Below, piece by piece: positions 16,955 through 29,081 of a DNA stretch of 33,637 nucleotides. The notes below the pieces were generated by a model that had not been told where the DNA came from, made no database searches, and saw nothing but the letters and a program-made list of their open reading frames with translations. Source of the DNA: Actinomycetota bacterium (GTDB lineage: Bacteria; Actinomycetota; Acidimicrobiia; Acidimicrobiales; Ilumatobacteraceae); the NCBI GenBank assembly GCA_017856115.1, contig JAFMFM010000018.1:1-33637 (forward strand), given 5' to 3'. The first letter of the stretch is position 1. Each line of letters begins with the position of its first letter. The position numbers and the translations under genes were made by a program.

Positions 16955-17983
16955 TCAGGGTACTGAAACTGCGGTGAATGCCGCCTCGAGTGCCGACGCC
17001 TCCACCCCACGAACCACCTCTATTCCACGCGGGCCATCCAACACGAACGTGAGTCCATCGATGGCCTTCTTGTCACTGTGCATGAGATCCACCAAACGCT
17101 GGCGGTCGATTCCCGACGGAACCGACACCGACAGCCCGTAGTGCTGCTGGATCACACGGCGATGCAACTCCACCCGCGCGTCGTCGATCCTGCCGAGGGC
17201 ACGCGCGAGGTGCGCTGCGAACATCATCCCGACGGCAACCGCTTCCCCATGGGCCAGTGCAAAATCCGTCGCGATCTCCAGAGCATGACCCAACGTGTGG
17301 CCATAATTCAGTACGGCGCGTCGTCCCGATTCGCGCTCATCGTTCCCCACGATGTCCGCTTTGATCTGGACACAACGGGCAACGCGCTCGTCGAGGTCGA
17401 GCGCCAGCAAATCGTCACCGGTGAGGAAGTGGTACTTGGCCATTTCGCCCCTGCCGCAACGCTGTTCGCGTTCGGGGAGCGAGTCGAGTAACGCCGTGTC
17501 GCAGACGACGCCGCAGGGTTGCCAGAAGGCACCGACCAGATTCTTGCCCGACCGCAGGTTGACACCGGTCTTGCCACCGATGGCGGCGTCGATCATTCCC
17601 ACCAGCGTGGTGGACACGTGCGCGACACGCACTCCTCGATGCCAGGAGGCGGCGGCGAATCCCGCGATGTCGGTCACCATGCCTCCGCCCACGCCGAGCA
17701 CGAGATCCTGCCGCGTCAACCCGACGGAGGCGAACTCCTCGCACAGTCGCTCGATCGTGGCGAGCGACTTGTCGTCCTCCGATTCACCGACGATGTGACG
17801 CGAGGTCGCGACGTGCGTCGGGAGATGGGGCGCAACGTCGACGGGCACACCGTTCTGCGTAACGATGGCGACTCGCTTCGCATCGGCCGGCACGAGACCG
17901 GCAAGTTCCCGCAGCGAACCGCGGCCCACCACCACGTCGTACGAACGTTCACCGAGTTGCACCCGAGTCCGATGCATGGTCAC
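16955..17983 (-). CDS. aroB: 3-dehydroquinate synthase
   Basis: The enzyme converts DAHP to 3-dehydroquinate using NAD+ and a divalent metal. It has 342 aa. The NAD-binding GVGGGMVTDIAGFAAA (97-112), GGKTGVN (136-142) and GKNLVGAFWQP (146-156) are all present. Metal ligands are Glu180, His229 (NYGHTLGHALE) and His245 (ALAHGEAVAVGM). The segment around the first ligand reads CGRGEMAKYHF instead of the more usual GxAEVIKYG, keeping the Glu and Lys. The start is GTG 17983, overlapping the aroK stop as GTGA; ATG 17977, two codons in, is an equal alternative. Confidence 0.96.
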   Translation of the reverse strand: MTMHRTRVQLGERSYDVVVGRGSLRELAGLVPADAKRVAIVTQNGVPVDVAPHLPTHVATSRHIVGESEDDKSLATIERLCEEFASVGLTRQDLVLGVGGGMVTDIAGFAAASWHRGVRVAHVSTTLVGMIDAAIGGKTGVNLRSGKNLVGAFWQPCGVVCDTALLDSLPEREQRCGRGEMAKYHFLTGDDLLALDLDERVARCVQIKADIVGNDERESGRRAVLNYGHTLGHALEIATDFALAHGEAVAVGMMFAAHLARALGRIDDARVELHRRVIQQHYGLSVSVPSGIDRQRLVDLMHSDKKAIDGLTFVLDGPRGIEVVRGVEASALEAAFTAVSVP

Positions 17984-18528
17984 CCGTCGCCCAACGACAG
18001 CCGAGTCACGAGGCGCCTTTTGGAGAGCACGGCGACTACTTCGTCGACGACCTCCGTCACGCCCTTGTCGCTGGTATCGACCCGCTCGTGCGCAACCGAT
18101 CGGTACAACTCCCGTCGCTGCGCGTCCATGCCAGACAATCGCAACACCGGGTCGTCATCGAGAAGCGGACGGTGGGCCCCACGACTCACTCGTTCACCGA
18201 GCGTGGACACGTCGGCGTCGAGCCACAACACCGCGGCGGCATGCGCCGAAATCGCCGTTCGGTTCGACTCGGCCAGGATGACCCCACCGGCGGCGGCGAT
18301 CAGTACGTCGTCGGACGACTCGAGCGTCCGTACCAGCACGTTCGACTCGTGGTCACGAAACGCAGCCTCGCCGTCGGTGGCAAAGATGTCGCGAACCGTC
18401 TTGCCGGCGCGTGCCTCCACCAGGTCGTCGGTATCCACGAATCGCATGCCGAGTCGCGACGCCACTTGCCTGCCGACGGTGGTTTTGCCCGAGCCCATCA
18501 TTCCCACCAACACGACGATGCGGGCCAT
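17980..18528 (-). CDS. aroK: Shikimate kinase
   Basis: The enzyme phosphorylates shikimate at the 3-hydroxyl with ATP. It has 182 aa. The Walker A GMMGSGKTT is at 9-17; DTDD (32-35) binds metal and shikimate; AAGGV (about 79-83) is the shikimate-binding GGG-like turn; RPLLDDDP follows in the lid. ATG 18528 lies 5 bp after aroC. It is the third gene of aroE-aroC-aroK-aroB-aroQ. Confidence 0.96.
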   Translation of the reverse strand: MARIVVLVGMMGSGKTTVGRQVASRLGMRFVDTDDLVEARAGKTVRDIFATDGEAAFRDHESNVLVRTLESSDDVLIAAAGGVILAESNRTAISAHAAAVLWLDADVSTLGERVSRGAHRPLLDDDPVLRLSGMDAQRRELYRSVAHERVDTSDKGVTEVVDEVVAVLSKRRLVTRLSLGDG

Positions 18529-18533
18529 GCGAC

Positions 18534-19697
18534 CTAGCGAAGCGTCTCGGCGAACGCTCGGGCGTTTCGAACGAATTCCCTCACCGAATCCCCACCGAAT
18601 TTGCGCTGCGCCTCAGCCGCGAGAACGAGTGCGATCATGGTCTCGGCTACCACACCCATGGCGGGAACCGCGGTCACGTCGGTCCGTTCCTTGAAACTGA
18701 CCGTTTCCTGCTTCGACACGACATCAACCGTTTTCAGGGTCGGACGATTCAGCGTGGACAGCGGTTTCATCGCTGCACGCACCACCAGCAACTCACCGGT
18801 GGTCATCCCACCTTCGGTACCACCAGCCTTGGTGGTCTCTCGTTTGTAGGCCGACGCCGACTCGTCCCATGCGATGGCATCGTGTGCTTCGCTGCCGCGA
18901 AGCGCTGCACCGGAGAAGCCATCGCCGATCTCTACGCCCTTCACGGCTTGGATGCTCATCACCGCCTGAGCGAGGAGTCCGTCGATCTTGCGATCCCAGT
19001 GCACGTGACTACCGAGGCCGACCGGCAGTCCGTAGGCGAGCACCTCCACCACCCCGCCGAGGCTGTCACCGTCCTTTGCCGCGGCCTCGATTTCGGCGAT
19101 CATCTTGTCTTGTGTCGCCTGGTCGAAGCAACGCACCGGCGAGTCGTCGATGCGCGCGAGATCGGCGGGACGCGGGCGTTCGACCGCATCGCTCGAGACG
19201 GCACCGAGCGACACCACGTGGGAGACGATTTCCACGCCTATCTGTTTGAGCAACAGTTTGGCGAGTGCGCCGGCCACCACGCGGGCACTGGTCTCCCGGG
19301 CGCTCGCCCGCTCCAGGACGTCACGAGCGTCGACGAAGTCGTACTTCTGCATACCCGCCAAGTCCGCATGACCCGGACGCGGCTGCGTGAGCGGCTTCTT
19401 CGTCGCACCCGGATGTGGTGACATCTCCTCGTGCCACACGTCGCTACGGAACCATTCCGTGTTCTTGATGAGCACGGAGACCGGAGAGCCGAGCGTTCGA
19501 CCGTGGCGAATGCCGCCGATCAACTCGATCTCGTCTTTCTCGAACTTTTGCCGTGGCCCGCGGCCGAAACCCAGCCGGCGTCTCGCAAGTTCATCGCCGA
19601 TGTCGGCAACGGTGACCGGAAGATTGGAGGGAAGGCCCTCGACGATCACCACGAGCGCTTGGCCGTGACTTTCTCCGGCCGTCAAGTAGCGCAACAT
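18534..19697 (-). CDS. aroC: Chorismate synthase
   Basis: The enzyme makes chorismate from EPSP, needing reduced FMN. With the start at ATG 19697 it has 387 aa. Signatures are [16 protein letters not shown] with His11, [34 protein letters not shown] with His110, the [11 protein letters not shown] block (130-140) and [17 protein letters not shown]. The open frame runs to 20003, but the extra 102 codons are a shadow of aroE (poly-His, Arg-rich, no family match). The gap to aroE is 11 bp and the Shine-Dalgarno is weak. Confidence 0.97.
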   Translation of the reverse strand: MLRYLTAGESHGQALVVIVEGLPSNLPVTVADIGDELARRRLGFGRGPRQKFEKDEIELIGGIRHGRTLGSPVSVLIKNTEWFRSDVWHEEMSPHPGATKKPLTQPRPGHADLAGMQKYDFVDARDVLERASARETSARVVAGALAKLLLKQIGVEIVSHVVSLGAVSSDAVERPRPADLARIDDSPVRCFDQATQDKMIAEIEAAAKDGDSLGGVVEVLAYGLPVGLGSHVHWDRKIDGLLAQAVMSIQAVKGVEIGDGFSGAALRGSEAHDAIAWDESASAYKRETTKAGGTEGGMTTGELLVVRAAMKPLSTLNRPTLKTVDVVSKQETVSFKERTDVTAVPAMGVVAETMIALVLAAEAQRKFGGDSVREFVRNARAFAETLR

Positions 19698-19708
19698 GTG
19701 GCTAAATT

Positions 19709-20560
19709 CTACCGCTGGCGTCGGGACAGCTCGACGAGAGCGGCTTCGCGCATCAAGCGCACGTCCGGTCGACGACCGAGCCAGAGCTCTTGTTGTCGTG
19801 CCGCCTGCGCGCACAGCATTTCGAGCCCATCCACCGTTCGCGCTCCTCGCTGACGAGCGGCAAGCAACAGTTCCGTGTCCAATGGGTGATACACCGCGTC
19901 CATCACCGTGTGACGTTGCGAAACCACGTTGACATCGAGTGGAGCTACGCCGTTCGCGACGCCTTCCATGCCTTGGGGAGTGGTGTTGATGATGGTGGTG
20001 CACTCGCCGATCGAATCGGCACCGGCCGCAATGGTGGATCCCGACCGCGTCGAATTGCCGATCTCGACGGCGGCGGCGAGCCTGTCGGCGGAACGGTTCA
20101 CCACCGAAATTCGAGATCCCGCCGTGGCAAGTGCCGCGATCACCGAGCGCGCCGTTGCGCCGGCACCAATCACGCCGACGGACGACAGGTCGGCACCTGC
20201 CGCGGTCAACGCATCGACACAGCCGGTGCCGTCGGTGTTGTAACCGACGAGGCGACCCTCGGACGTGCGAACCACCGTGTTGACGGAACGCACGACCGCA
20301 GCCTGCGAATCCACGTGGTCCAGTGCATCGATCACCAGCTCCTTGTGCGGCATGGTGACGGACAGGCCCGCGATGCCCAACACTCGTACCGCATCGATCG
20401 CAGCACCAGCGTCCTCGGGTCTCACCTCGAACGCAACGTATACCCAGTCGTCACCGTGTGCAGCGAAGGCCGCATTGTGGATGACCGGTGACAAACTGTG
20501 CGACACCGGACTTCCGATGACACCGGCCACGCACGAACGCGCGGATATCTCCGGCTTCAC
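19709..20560 (-). CDS. aroE: Shikimate 5-dehydrogenase
   Basis: The enzyme reduces 3-dehydroshikimate to shikimate with NADPH. It has 283 aa. The substrate site has SLSP (22-25), the catalytic pair Lys73 (VTMPHKE) and Asp110 (YNTDG). The NADP-binding glycine loop reads [11 protein letters not shown] rather than the common GAGGAARA, but keeps the fold; VNRSADR supplies the phosphate-binding arginines. [16 protein letters not shown] near the C-terminus is the usual quinate/shikimate-dehydrogenase tail. The start GTG 20560 overlaps the mltG stop as GTGA. Confidence 0.95.
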   Translation of the reverse strand: MKPEISARSCVAGVIGSPVSHSLSPVIHNAAFAAHGDDWVYVAFEVRPEDAGAAIDAVRVLGIAGLSVTMPHKELVIDALDHVDSQAAVVRSVNTVVRTSEGRLVGYNTDGTGCVDALTAAGADLSSVGVIGAGATARSVIAALATAGSRISVVNRSADRLAAAVEIGNSTRSGSTIAAGADSIGECTTIINTTPQGMEGVANGVAPLDVNVVSQRHTVMDAVYHPLDTELLLAARQRGARTVDGLEMLCAQAARQQELWLGRRPDVRLMREAALVELSRRQR

Positions 20561-21546
20561 GGCAGGATTCCCGCTTCTTGCGCCGCAGCCACGTTGCGCT
20601 CATGGAGTCGATACGTGGTGGCGAATGCGTGTCGACCCTCGGCGTCCGACAACACGTAGAACAGCACGCGGCACGTCTCGGACTTCTCGCGCCTGTTTCG
20701 AGCCGCGCAGAGAGGATCGTCCTCGGCGGGATTGTCCGCGGGGTTCATGGCGGCGATCAACGATGCCTCGCCCGGGTTGGCGATGGGGGTGGGCGGCAGC
20801 CCCTTTCGCACGTACACGTTGTATGGGGAATCGGCGGCCTTGAGATCCGAGAACGACGCGTCAGCCGGAGCTTGGTAGTAAAGCGACGCATCGATCTGCA
20901 GCTCCATGTCGAGCTCCAGTCGGTTGTGGATCACTCTCGAGACGATGGCCCGCTCGTCGGCCACCTTCACCTCTTTTTCGATCAACGAGGCGATGATGAG
21001 AATCTCGTACGGCGTTCGACCGAGTCGCTGCGCCGCCACCTCGATGTCGTTCGAGAGTGCGCGAGTTCGCATCTCTTCGATCATGCGGATGAGCACGTCC
21101 TCTTCGGTCTCGTACGACGCCACCCGATAGAGCGCCGGGAACAGGAGGCCCTCGTACGAGGTGATTCCTTCGGGACGAAATGGTGCCGTGAGAGCGTTGC
21201 GAGCGAGAACCGCATCGACGTCGGCTGCGGTGAATCCCGGTGCATCCCGTTCGAGCCGACTCGCCATCTGCGCAACGGTGAAGCCCTCGGGAAACACGAC
21301 CTGCACTTCCACGACGCCGTTCTCCACCGGTGCCGCCACCGCATCGTCGGTGCGGACTTGATCGGCCAGGTCCCGGACTCGCCAACCCGCCCAACCGATG
21401 AACAACACCGTCGCCGCTGCGAGACCGAGCAGGATCTGCTTCGAGTAGCGCCGCAGGTCCGGAATCATTCCGTCGGTCTCCGATGCGTCATCGGGACGTA
21501 CGTGATCCCATGGATCCTCGTTCCACTGATCCGACGACGTCATCAC
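20557..21546 (-). CDS. mltG: Endolytic murein transglycosylase MltG
   Basis: This membrane-anchored enzyme cuts nascent glycan strands and releases them from the synthesis machinery. It has 329 aa. A cytoplasmic acidic N-terminus is followed by one membrane span (about 37-54); the rest is outside. A LysM-like region (VVFPEGFTVAQMASRLER, 83-100) precedes the YceG catalytic domain. The catalytic glutamate is Glu190 in IIASLIEKE, with RLELDMELQIDASLYY and SPYNVYVRKGLPPTPIANPG completing the site. GTG 21546 (or ATG 21543) overlaps the ruvX stop. The alaS-ruvX-mltG-aroE order is a widespread actinobacterial arrangement. Confidence 0.95.
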   Translation of the reverse strand: MMTSSDQWNEDPWDHVRPDDASETDGMIPDLRRYSKQILLGLAAATVLFIGWAGWRVRDLADQVRTDDAVAAPVENGVVEVQVVFPEGFTVAQMASRLERDAPGFTAADVDAVLARNALTAPFRPEGITSYEGLLFPALYRVASYETEEDVLIRMIEEMRTRALSNDIEVAAQRLGRTPYEILIIASLIEKEVKVADERAIVSRVIHNRLELDMELQIDASLYYQAPADASFSDLKAADSPYNVYVRKGLPPTPIANPGEASLIAAMNPADNPAEDDPLCAARNRREKSETCRVLFYVLSDAEGRHAFATTYRLHERNVAAAQEAGILP

Positions 21547-21976
21547 GCTTCCATTCTGCGTTCGTTGCGTCGATGATCGAGGAATGCCTGGAGCATCACC
21601 GCTGCAGCCACCTTGTCGACCACTCTGCGACGCGCATCGGCCTTCATCTCCATTTCCATGAGCGACCTGTCGGCCGTCACGGTCGTGAGGCGTTCGTCAT
21701 GCAGGAGCACCGGGACGTCGAGTGCGCGCCGGAGTTCTTCGGTTTCGGCCATCGCGCTCTTTGCTGCCGCCGTCACCTTGCCGCTCATGTTGAGCGGGAG
21801 CCCGACGACCACCGTCTGCACCTCGTACTCGGCGACGAGCCGGGCGATGTTGGCGTGATCGTGGACCCGTGACGCGGAGCGCTCCACGACGGTGAGAGGA
21901 GTCGCCACTCGCTCATCTGGATCGCACAGCGCCACGCCGATTCGCCTGGATCCCAGGTCGAGTCCGAGACAGCGCA

Positions 21977-21977
<1 letters not shown>
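21543..21977 (-). CDS. ruvX: RuvX/YqgF-type nuclease (putative Holliday junction resolvase, pre-16S rRNA maturation)
   Basis: This is a small RNase H-fold nuclease of 144 aa, linked in bacteria to 16S rRNA 5'-end processing and possibly Holliday junction resolution. The acidic triad is visible: Asp7 in GLDLGSRRIGVA, Glu95 in HDERLTT, Asp121 in VDKVAAAVMLQ. GLPLNMSG (59-66) is the usual second strand-loop. ATG 21977 shares one base with the alaS stop (TAATG), so translation is coupled to alaS. Confidence 0.95.
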
Positions 21978-24631
<2,654 letters not shown>

Positions 24632-24636
24632 CGCGT

Positions 24637-24861
24637 CTACTCGAAGAGGTCGTCGCTCGTCGAGTCGCGCTTGCTGCCCGTCGCGCCGCCCACCGTGTCG
24701 GAAACCTTGTCCTTGGCGGTCATGACGCGATCAACGAGTCCGTCGATGAACTGGTCGACCGACTCCTTCGTTGCCACCTGGTCGGCCTGGCGACGCAACC
24801 ATCCGTACCCGAAGAGTGCCGCGAGGGCTCCGAGCACGAACCAGAAGAGTCGACGAAACAT
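24637..24861 (-). CDS. Small single-span membrane protein next to alaS
   Basis: The protein has 74 aa. It starts MFRRLFWFVLGALAALFGYGWLRRQ, one N-terminal membrane span (about 5-21) with positive flanks, so the C-terminus probably faces the cytoplasm. The rest is a charged helix (ESVDQFIDGLVDRVMTAKDKV) and a Ser/Asp-rich tail. Size, MFRR-FW start and position directly upstream of alaS fit a poorly studied actinobacterial family (DUF6167-like in Streptomyces); that assignment is from memory of context and not proven. Function is unknown. It is tightly packed, 5 bp from both rarA and alaS. Confidence 0.8.
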   Translation of the reverse strand: MFRRLFWFVLGALAALFGYGWLRRQADQVATKESVDQFIDGLVDRVMTAKDKVSDTVGGATGSKRDSTSDDLFE

Positions 24862-24866
24862 GGGTG

Positions 24867-26021
24867 TTATTGAGCGTATCGCCGGGGCGCAATCACCGAC
24901 TCGTGTGGCGAGTTTCCGTCACGCAGATGTTGCGGAACCTCGACGGACGCAGCGCCCGAGAGCGATTCATGTGCGGTACCGATCGCGTCCACCACGGTTC
25001 GACTCTTCGGCGCCCGAGACAGGTGCATCACGGCATGTGCCAGGTTGTACCGCACCTCCGGGAGCCCCACGTGCTCCACGGCCTGTGCAGCGGCCACCGC
25101 AGTGGTGAGCGAGGAAGGATCGGCAAGTCCGACATCCTCACTAGCGAACACCAGGAGACGCCGTGCGATGAACCGCGGATCATCACCGGCCTGGATCATC
25201 CGTTCCAGCCAGAACAGCGCCGATTGTTCGTCGGATGCCCGCATGCTCTTGATGAGCGCCGACACGACGTCGTAGTGGTCGTTGCGTCCGTATCGCAGCG
25301 CACTCGTCGCCAGCGCCCCCTCGGCGTGAACGAGTCGGACGTGCGTTGCGCCACTTAATGCAATGGCCACTTCCAACGACGTGAGCGCCTGACGACCGTC
25401 TCCCCCGCAGCGTTGCACGATGAGTTCCACGGCGTCGTCGTCGATGTCCACGCCTTCAGTCCGGACACCTCGGCGAATCAGCCGCTCGAGGTCCGTCTCA
25501 CCGAGTGGCTCCAATCGCATCAGCGTGGATCGACTACGTAGCGGTGCATTGACCTCGAAGAAGGGATTCTCCGTCGTGGCACCGATCAACGTGACGAGGC
25601 CCGCTTCCACTGCCGGAAGCAACGAATCCTGTTGCGTTGCGTTGAATCGATGTATCTCGTCCACGAACACGATGGTGCGTCGATGATGCTCGCCTAGTCG
25701 CGCACGCGCAGCCTCGAGCACCTCGCGCACATCCTTGACTCCTGCAGTCACCGCCGACAACCGAACGAATTCTCGTTTCGTTACCGTGGCGATGACCTCG
25801 GCGATGGTGGTCTTTCCGGTACCGGGCGGACCCCACAGGATCACCGAGCTCAAACGATCCGACTCAATGAGTCGACGCAACGGCCCGGCGGGCCCGAGGA
25901 GATGTGGTTGTCCGACGATGTCGTCGAGCGTTCTCGGTCGCAGACGCGCCGCAAGCGGTGCCTGTTCCTGCAACTTGGTTAGTGCCGCATGTGCAAAGAG
26001 GTCGTCGCTTCGATCAGTCAT
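24867..26021 (-). CDS. rarA: RarA/MgsA-type AAA+ recombination ATPase, C-terminally short
   Basis: This is a clamp-loader-like ATPase that acts at stalled replication forks. The AAA+ core is complete: LAARLRPRTLDDIVGQPHLLG (23-43), Walker A GPPGTGKT (64-71), Walker B DEIH (121-124), sensor 1 GATTEN (147-152). The MgsA C-terminal domain begins normally (YDVVSALIKSMRASD, ASEDVGLADP, LSRAPKSRTV) but stops soon after VPQHLRDGNS, at 384 aa. The last ~60 residues of the family (the region of KLGHG-Y-Y-HD and YLP-EL--RYY) are missing, and the next gene begins 5 bp later, so this is a deletion rather than a simple frameshift. Bacterial RarA is usually about 440-450 aa. The start chosen is ATG 26021; a TTG at 26030 is less likely. 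Confidence 0.93.
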   Translation of the reverse strand: MTDRSDDLFAHAALTKLQEQAPLAARLRPRTLDDIVGQPHLLGPAGPLRRLIESDRLSSVILWGPPGTGKTTIAEVIATVTKREFVRLSAVTAGVKDVREVLEAARARLGEHHRRTIVFVDEIHRFNATQQDSLLPAVEAGLVTLIGATTENPFFEVNAPLRSRSTLMRLEPLGETDLERLIRRGVRTEGVDIDDDAVELIVQRCGGDGRQALTSLEVAIALSGATHVRLVHAEGALATSALRYGRNDHYDVVSALIKSMRASDEQSALFWLERMIQAGDDPRFIARRLLVFASEDVGLADPSSLTTAVAAAQAVEHVGLPEVRYNLAHAVMHLSRAPKSRTVVDAIGTAHESLSGAASVEVPQHLRDGNSPHESVIAPRRYAQ

Positions 26022-26048
26022 ACGTCGCAACCACCGCTGCGAACCGTG

Positions 26049-27812
26049 TCAGTTCACCGGTTTGGGCAGGGTTCGGAGCCCGAGTTCGTTCAATTGACCG
26101 GCGTCGACGGGTCCGGGCGCATTCGTCATGGGGTCGAGTCCGGATTGGGTCTTGGGGAATGCGATCACTTCGCGGATGTTCTCTTCGCCGGCGAGAATGG
26201 CCACGAGCCGATCGATTCCGAACGCGAAGCCGCCATGGGGCGGTGCCCCGTACCGGAACGGCTGCAGGAAGAAGCCGAACTTTCGGTCGGCGGTTTCGTC
26301 ATCGATTCCGAGCAATTGGAAAACCCGGCGCTGCAATTCCGGTTCGTGAATACGAATCGACCCGGAGCCGAGCTCCCAACCGTTCAGTACCAGGTCGTAC
26401 GCCAACGCCCGAACGTGGAGCGGGTCGGACTCCATCTTGACGAGGTCGTCGGGATGCGGATGACAGAAGGGGTGGTGACCGGGCTGCGGCTTCTTCGTCG
26501 TCGGATTGATTCCGATGAAGAGGGGAAAGTCGACGACCCACACGTATCTATAGGGCCCCTCGTGAACCGGCGGTCGTGCCAAGTCATTGCGAAGCTGTCC
26601 GAGTACCGCGCACGTGGTGCTCCACTCGTCGGCAACGAGCAACAGCAGATCACCGGAGGTTGCGCCGAGTGCCGCAACGAGCGTCGACTTTTCCGCATCG
26701 GAGAGGAATTTGGCGACGGGTGACTCGAGCGCCCCAGCGTCTCCAACCTTGATCCACACCAACCCCTTTGCACCAAGTTGCTTGGCGCGCTCGGTCAACT
26801 GGTCGAGTTTGTTCCGCCCGAAGGCGGCCGCTTCCGGATAGGTCGCTGCATCGACCCGAATTCCCTTGATGCTCGGCGCCGATGCAAAGGCCTTGAACTC
26901 CGTGCCGACGAACGCATCGGTGAGCTCGACCAGTTCCATTGCAAAGCGCATGTCCGGCTTGTCGGTGCCGAACCTGTTCATGGCGTCATGCCACGTGATC
27001 TGCTCGATCGGCGGCGGTGTCTCCCCCGTTGCGGCATGGGCAGCGGCCAGCACCGCATGCGAGATCGCCGCCAAGACGTCGTCCTTCGTGACGAAACTCA
27101 TCTCCGCATCGAGCTGTGTGAATTCGTATTGCCGGTCAGCGCGAAGGTCTTCGTCGCGCAGACAGCGCGCAATCTGGTAGTAGCGGTCGACTCCCGCAAC
27201 CATGAGCAATTGCTTCCACAACTGCGGCGACTGCGGCAACGCATAGAACGAACCCGGCTCCTTGCGCGACGGCACCAGGAACTCGCGTGCCCCTTCGGGC
27301 GTGGAGGGCATGAGGAGCGGGGTTTCGACCTCGACGAAGCCCTGACCCTCCATGGCCGTGCGTATCGCGGAGTTGACGCTCGCCCGGAGTCGCAGGTTGC
27401 GTTGCATGCGTTCGCGACGCACGTCGAGGTACCTGAACTTCAATCGGATGTTCTCGTCGACCTCGTCGGCGCGTTGATCGATCGGGAACGGGGGTGGTTC
27501 CGCTGAGTTCAATACCACGAGCGTGCAGTCGGTGAGCTCGACTTCGCCGGTTGAAAGGTTCGCATTCACGGTGCCCGCGGGACGGGCGGTCACCGTACCC
27601 GTCACTTGCACCACCCACTCGCTTCGGGCGTCGGTTCCGTCGTCGATGACGCACTGCATGACCCCGGAGAAATCGCGCACGTCGAGGAAGGCCAACTTGT
27701 CGCCGTGTTCACGGCGTCGCGCAACCCACCCCGCGAGCGTCACCCGCGATCCAACGTGCGCGGCACCGAGTTGGCCACAGGAATGGGTGCGCAATGAAGT
27801 GGAGGTGGTCAT
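26049..27812 (-). CDS. aspS: Aspartyl-tRNA synthetase
   Basis: The enzyme charges tRNA-Asp. It has 587 aa, the bacterial type with the GAD insertion. The N-terminal OB-fold anticodon domain begins LRTHSCGQLGAAHVGSRVTLAGWVARRREHGDKLAFLDVRD; the catalytic motif 2 is FRYLDVRRERMQRNL then RCLRDEDLRADRQYEFTQLDAEMSF; motif 3 is FAFGIDRLVAILAG. ATG 27812 is 6 bp after hisS and has no clear Shine-Dalgarno. Whether the enzyme also charges tRNA-Asn cannot be decided by eye. The hisS-aspS pairing is common in Gram-positive bacteria. Confidence 0.97.
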   Translation of the reverse strand: MTTSTSLRTHSCGQLGAAHVGSRVTLAGWVARRREHGDKLAFLDVRDFSGVMQCVIDDGTDARSEWVVQVTGTVTARPAGTVNANLSTGEVELTDCTLVVLNSAEPPPFPIDQRADEVDENIRLKFRYLDVRRERMQRNLRLRASVNSAIRTAMEGQGFVEVETPLLMPSTPEGAREFLVPSRKEPGSFYALPQSPQLWKQLLMVAGVDRYYQIARCLRDEDLRADRQYEFTQLDAEMSFVTKDDVLAAISHAVLAAAHAATGETPPPIEQITWHDAMNRFGTDKPDMRFAMELVELTDAFVGTEFKAFASAPSIKGIRVDAATYPEAAAFGRNKLDQLTERAKQLGAKGLVWIKVGDAGALESPVAKFLSDAEKSTLVAALGATSGDLLLLVADEWSTTCAVLGQLRNDLARPPVHEGPYRYVWVVDFPLFIGINPTTKKPQPGHHPFCHPHPDDLVKMESDPLHVRALAYDLVLNGWELGSGSIRIHEPELQRRVFQLLGIDDETADRKFGFFLQPFRYGAPPHGGFAFGIDRLVAILAGEENIREVIAFPKTQSGLDPMTNAPGPVDAGQLNELGLRTLPKPVN

Positions 27813-27818
27813 GGATGT

Positions 27819-29072
27819 TCAGCGTCCGAGCGCCCGACGTACCTGCGCGACGAGGTCGTCACGCTGCACGATGTGCTGCGAACCGCCCTCCATGGTACGC
27901 AGGATCGCGGTGTTCGCGTTGCGTTCGTCATCACCGACGATGATGCACACCGGAGCACCGGACCGGTCCGCGGACTTCATCTGTGCCTTCATGCTGCGAC
28001 GTTCGTACGCTCGATCTGCACCGATTCCGACCGTGCGAAGTTCGGTGCAGATCACACCGGCCTCGCTTCCGCCTGTGGCATCCACGACGAATACATCGAC
28101 CCGACTCTGCGGAGCCCCGAATACCCCCTCGGCGTCGCACGCCAGCAGCGTTCTGTCCAGCCCCAATGCAAACCCGATTCCGGGCGTGTCCGGGCCACCC
28201 AGGTCGGCGACGAGACCGTCGTAGCGACCGCCGCCACCGATTGCGGTATGCGCCGCGGTGAGGCTCTCGGAGACGAATTCGAAGGTGGTGCGACGGTAAT
28301 AATCGAGACCTCGCACCAGTCGGTCATCGACGTGGAACGTCACTCCTGCCGCCCGAAGCGACGTCTGCACCTGCAAAAAGTGTTCCTCGGCAGCGGGACT
28401 GAGATGATCGGCCATGCGCGGTGACGCGGCGATGAGTTGCGCGTCCTCCGCACGCTTGGAGTCGAGAACCCGCAACGGATTCCGCTCGAGCGTTGCTCGA
28501 CTCTCGGCGGACAACGCATCGATATTCGAGGAAAAGTGCGTGCGCAGTGCCGACGCGTATCGATCCCTGTCGCCCGAGTCGCCGAGGGAGTTGAGGGAGA
28601 GTCGAACCTTGGTGAGTCCCAAACGTCGGTAGAACTCCATCCCCAGCGCAATGACCTCGGCGTCCAATTGCGGGTCGTCCACACCGAGCACCTCGACGCC
28701 CACCTGATCGAATTGGCGGTACCTTCCCTGCTGGGGTTTTTCGTACCGAAAATTCGGCCCCGCGTACCACACCTTCCACGGCGTCACGGGACGATGCTCG
28801 ACGAAAGCGCGACATACGCTCGCGGTCTGTTCCGGGCGAAGTGCGACTCGTCGACCACCCTTGTCCTCGAAGTCGTACATCTCCTTCGTGACGATCTCGG
28901 TACTTTCGCCGACGCGCAAGAACACGCCGAGGTCCTCGAACATCGGCGGAATGATGTGACCGAATCCGGCCGTCTCGACCACGTCGGCAAACACCTGCTG
29001 AAACCGGCGCCAGCGCGCCGAATCAGGGGCGAGGATGTCGCGTGTGCCGGGACTGGTTGCGAACGACGGCAC
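27819..29072 (-). CDS. hisS: Histidyl-tRNA synthetase
   Basis: The enzyme charges tRNA-His. It has 417 aa. Class II motif 1 is in the N-terminus (GTRDILAPDSARWRRFQ), motif 2 is PNFRYEKPQQGRYRQFDQVGVE, the histidine-A box is LVRGLDYYRRTTFEF, and GGGGRYDGLV with ALGLDRTLLA follows as motif 3. The C-terminal HisRS anticodon domain (DVFVVDATG through RRALGR) is complete. GTG 29072 lies 9 bp after the rel stop without a good Shine-Dalgarno. No tRNA-His gene or T-box is present. Confidence 0.97.
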   Translation of the reverse strand: MPSFATSPGTRDILAPDSARWRRFQQVFADVVETAGFGHIIPPMFEDLGVFLRVGESTEIVTKEMYDFEDKGGRRVALRPEQTASVCRAFVEHRPVTPWKVWYAGPNFRYEKPQQGRYRQFDQVGVEVLGVDDPQLDAEVIALGMEFYRRLGLTKVRLSLNSLGDSGDRDRYASALRTHFSSNIDALSAESRATLERNPLRVLDSKRAEDAQLIAASPRMADHLSPAAEEHFLQVQTSLRAAGVTFHVDDRLVRGLDYYRRTTFEFVSESLTAAHTAIGGGGRYDGLVADLGGPDTPGIGFALGLDRTLLACDAEGVFGAPQSRVDVFVVDATGGSEAGVICTELRTVGIGADRAYERRSMKAQMKSADRSGAPVCIIVGDDERNANTAILRTMEGGSQHIVQRDDLVAQVRRALGR

Positions 29073-29081
29073 GCGCCAAGG

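Noticed and set aside
24632-29081. T-box or tRNA gene near alaS, aspS or hisS
   Set aside because: Gaps between these genes are 5-27 bp, too short for a T-box leader or a tRNA, and no cloverleaf was seen.
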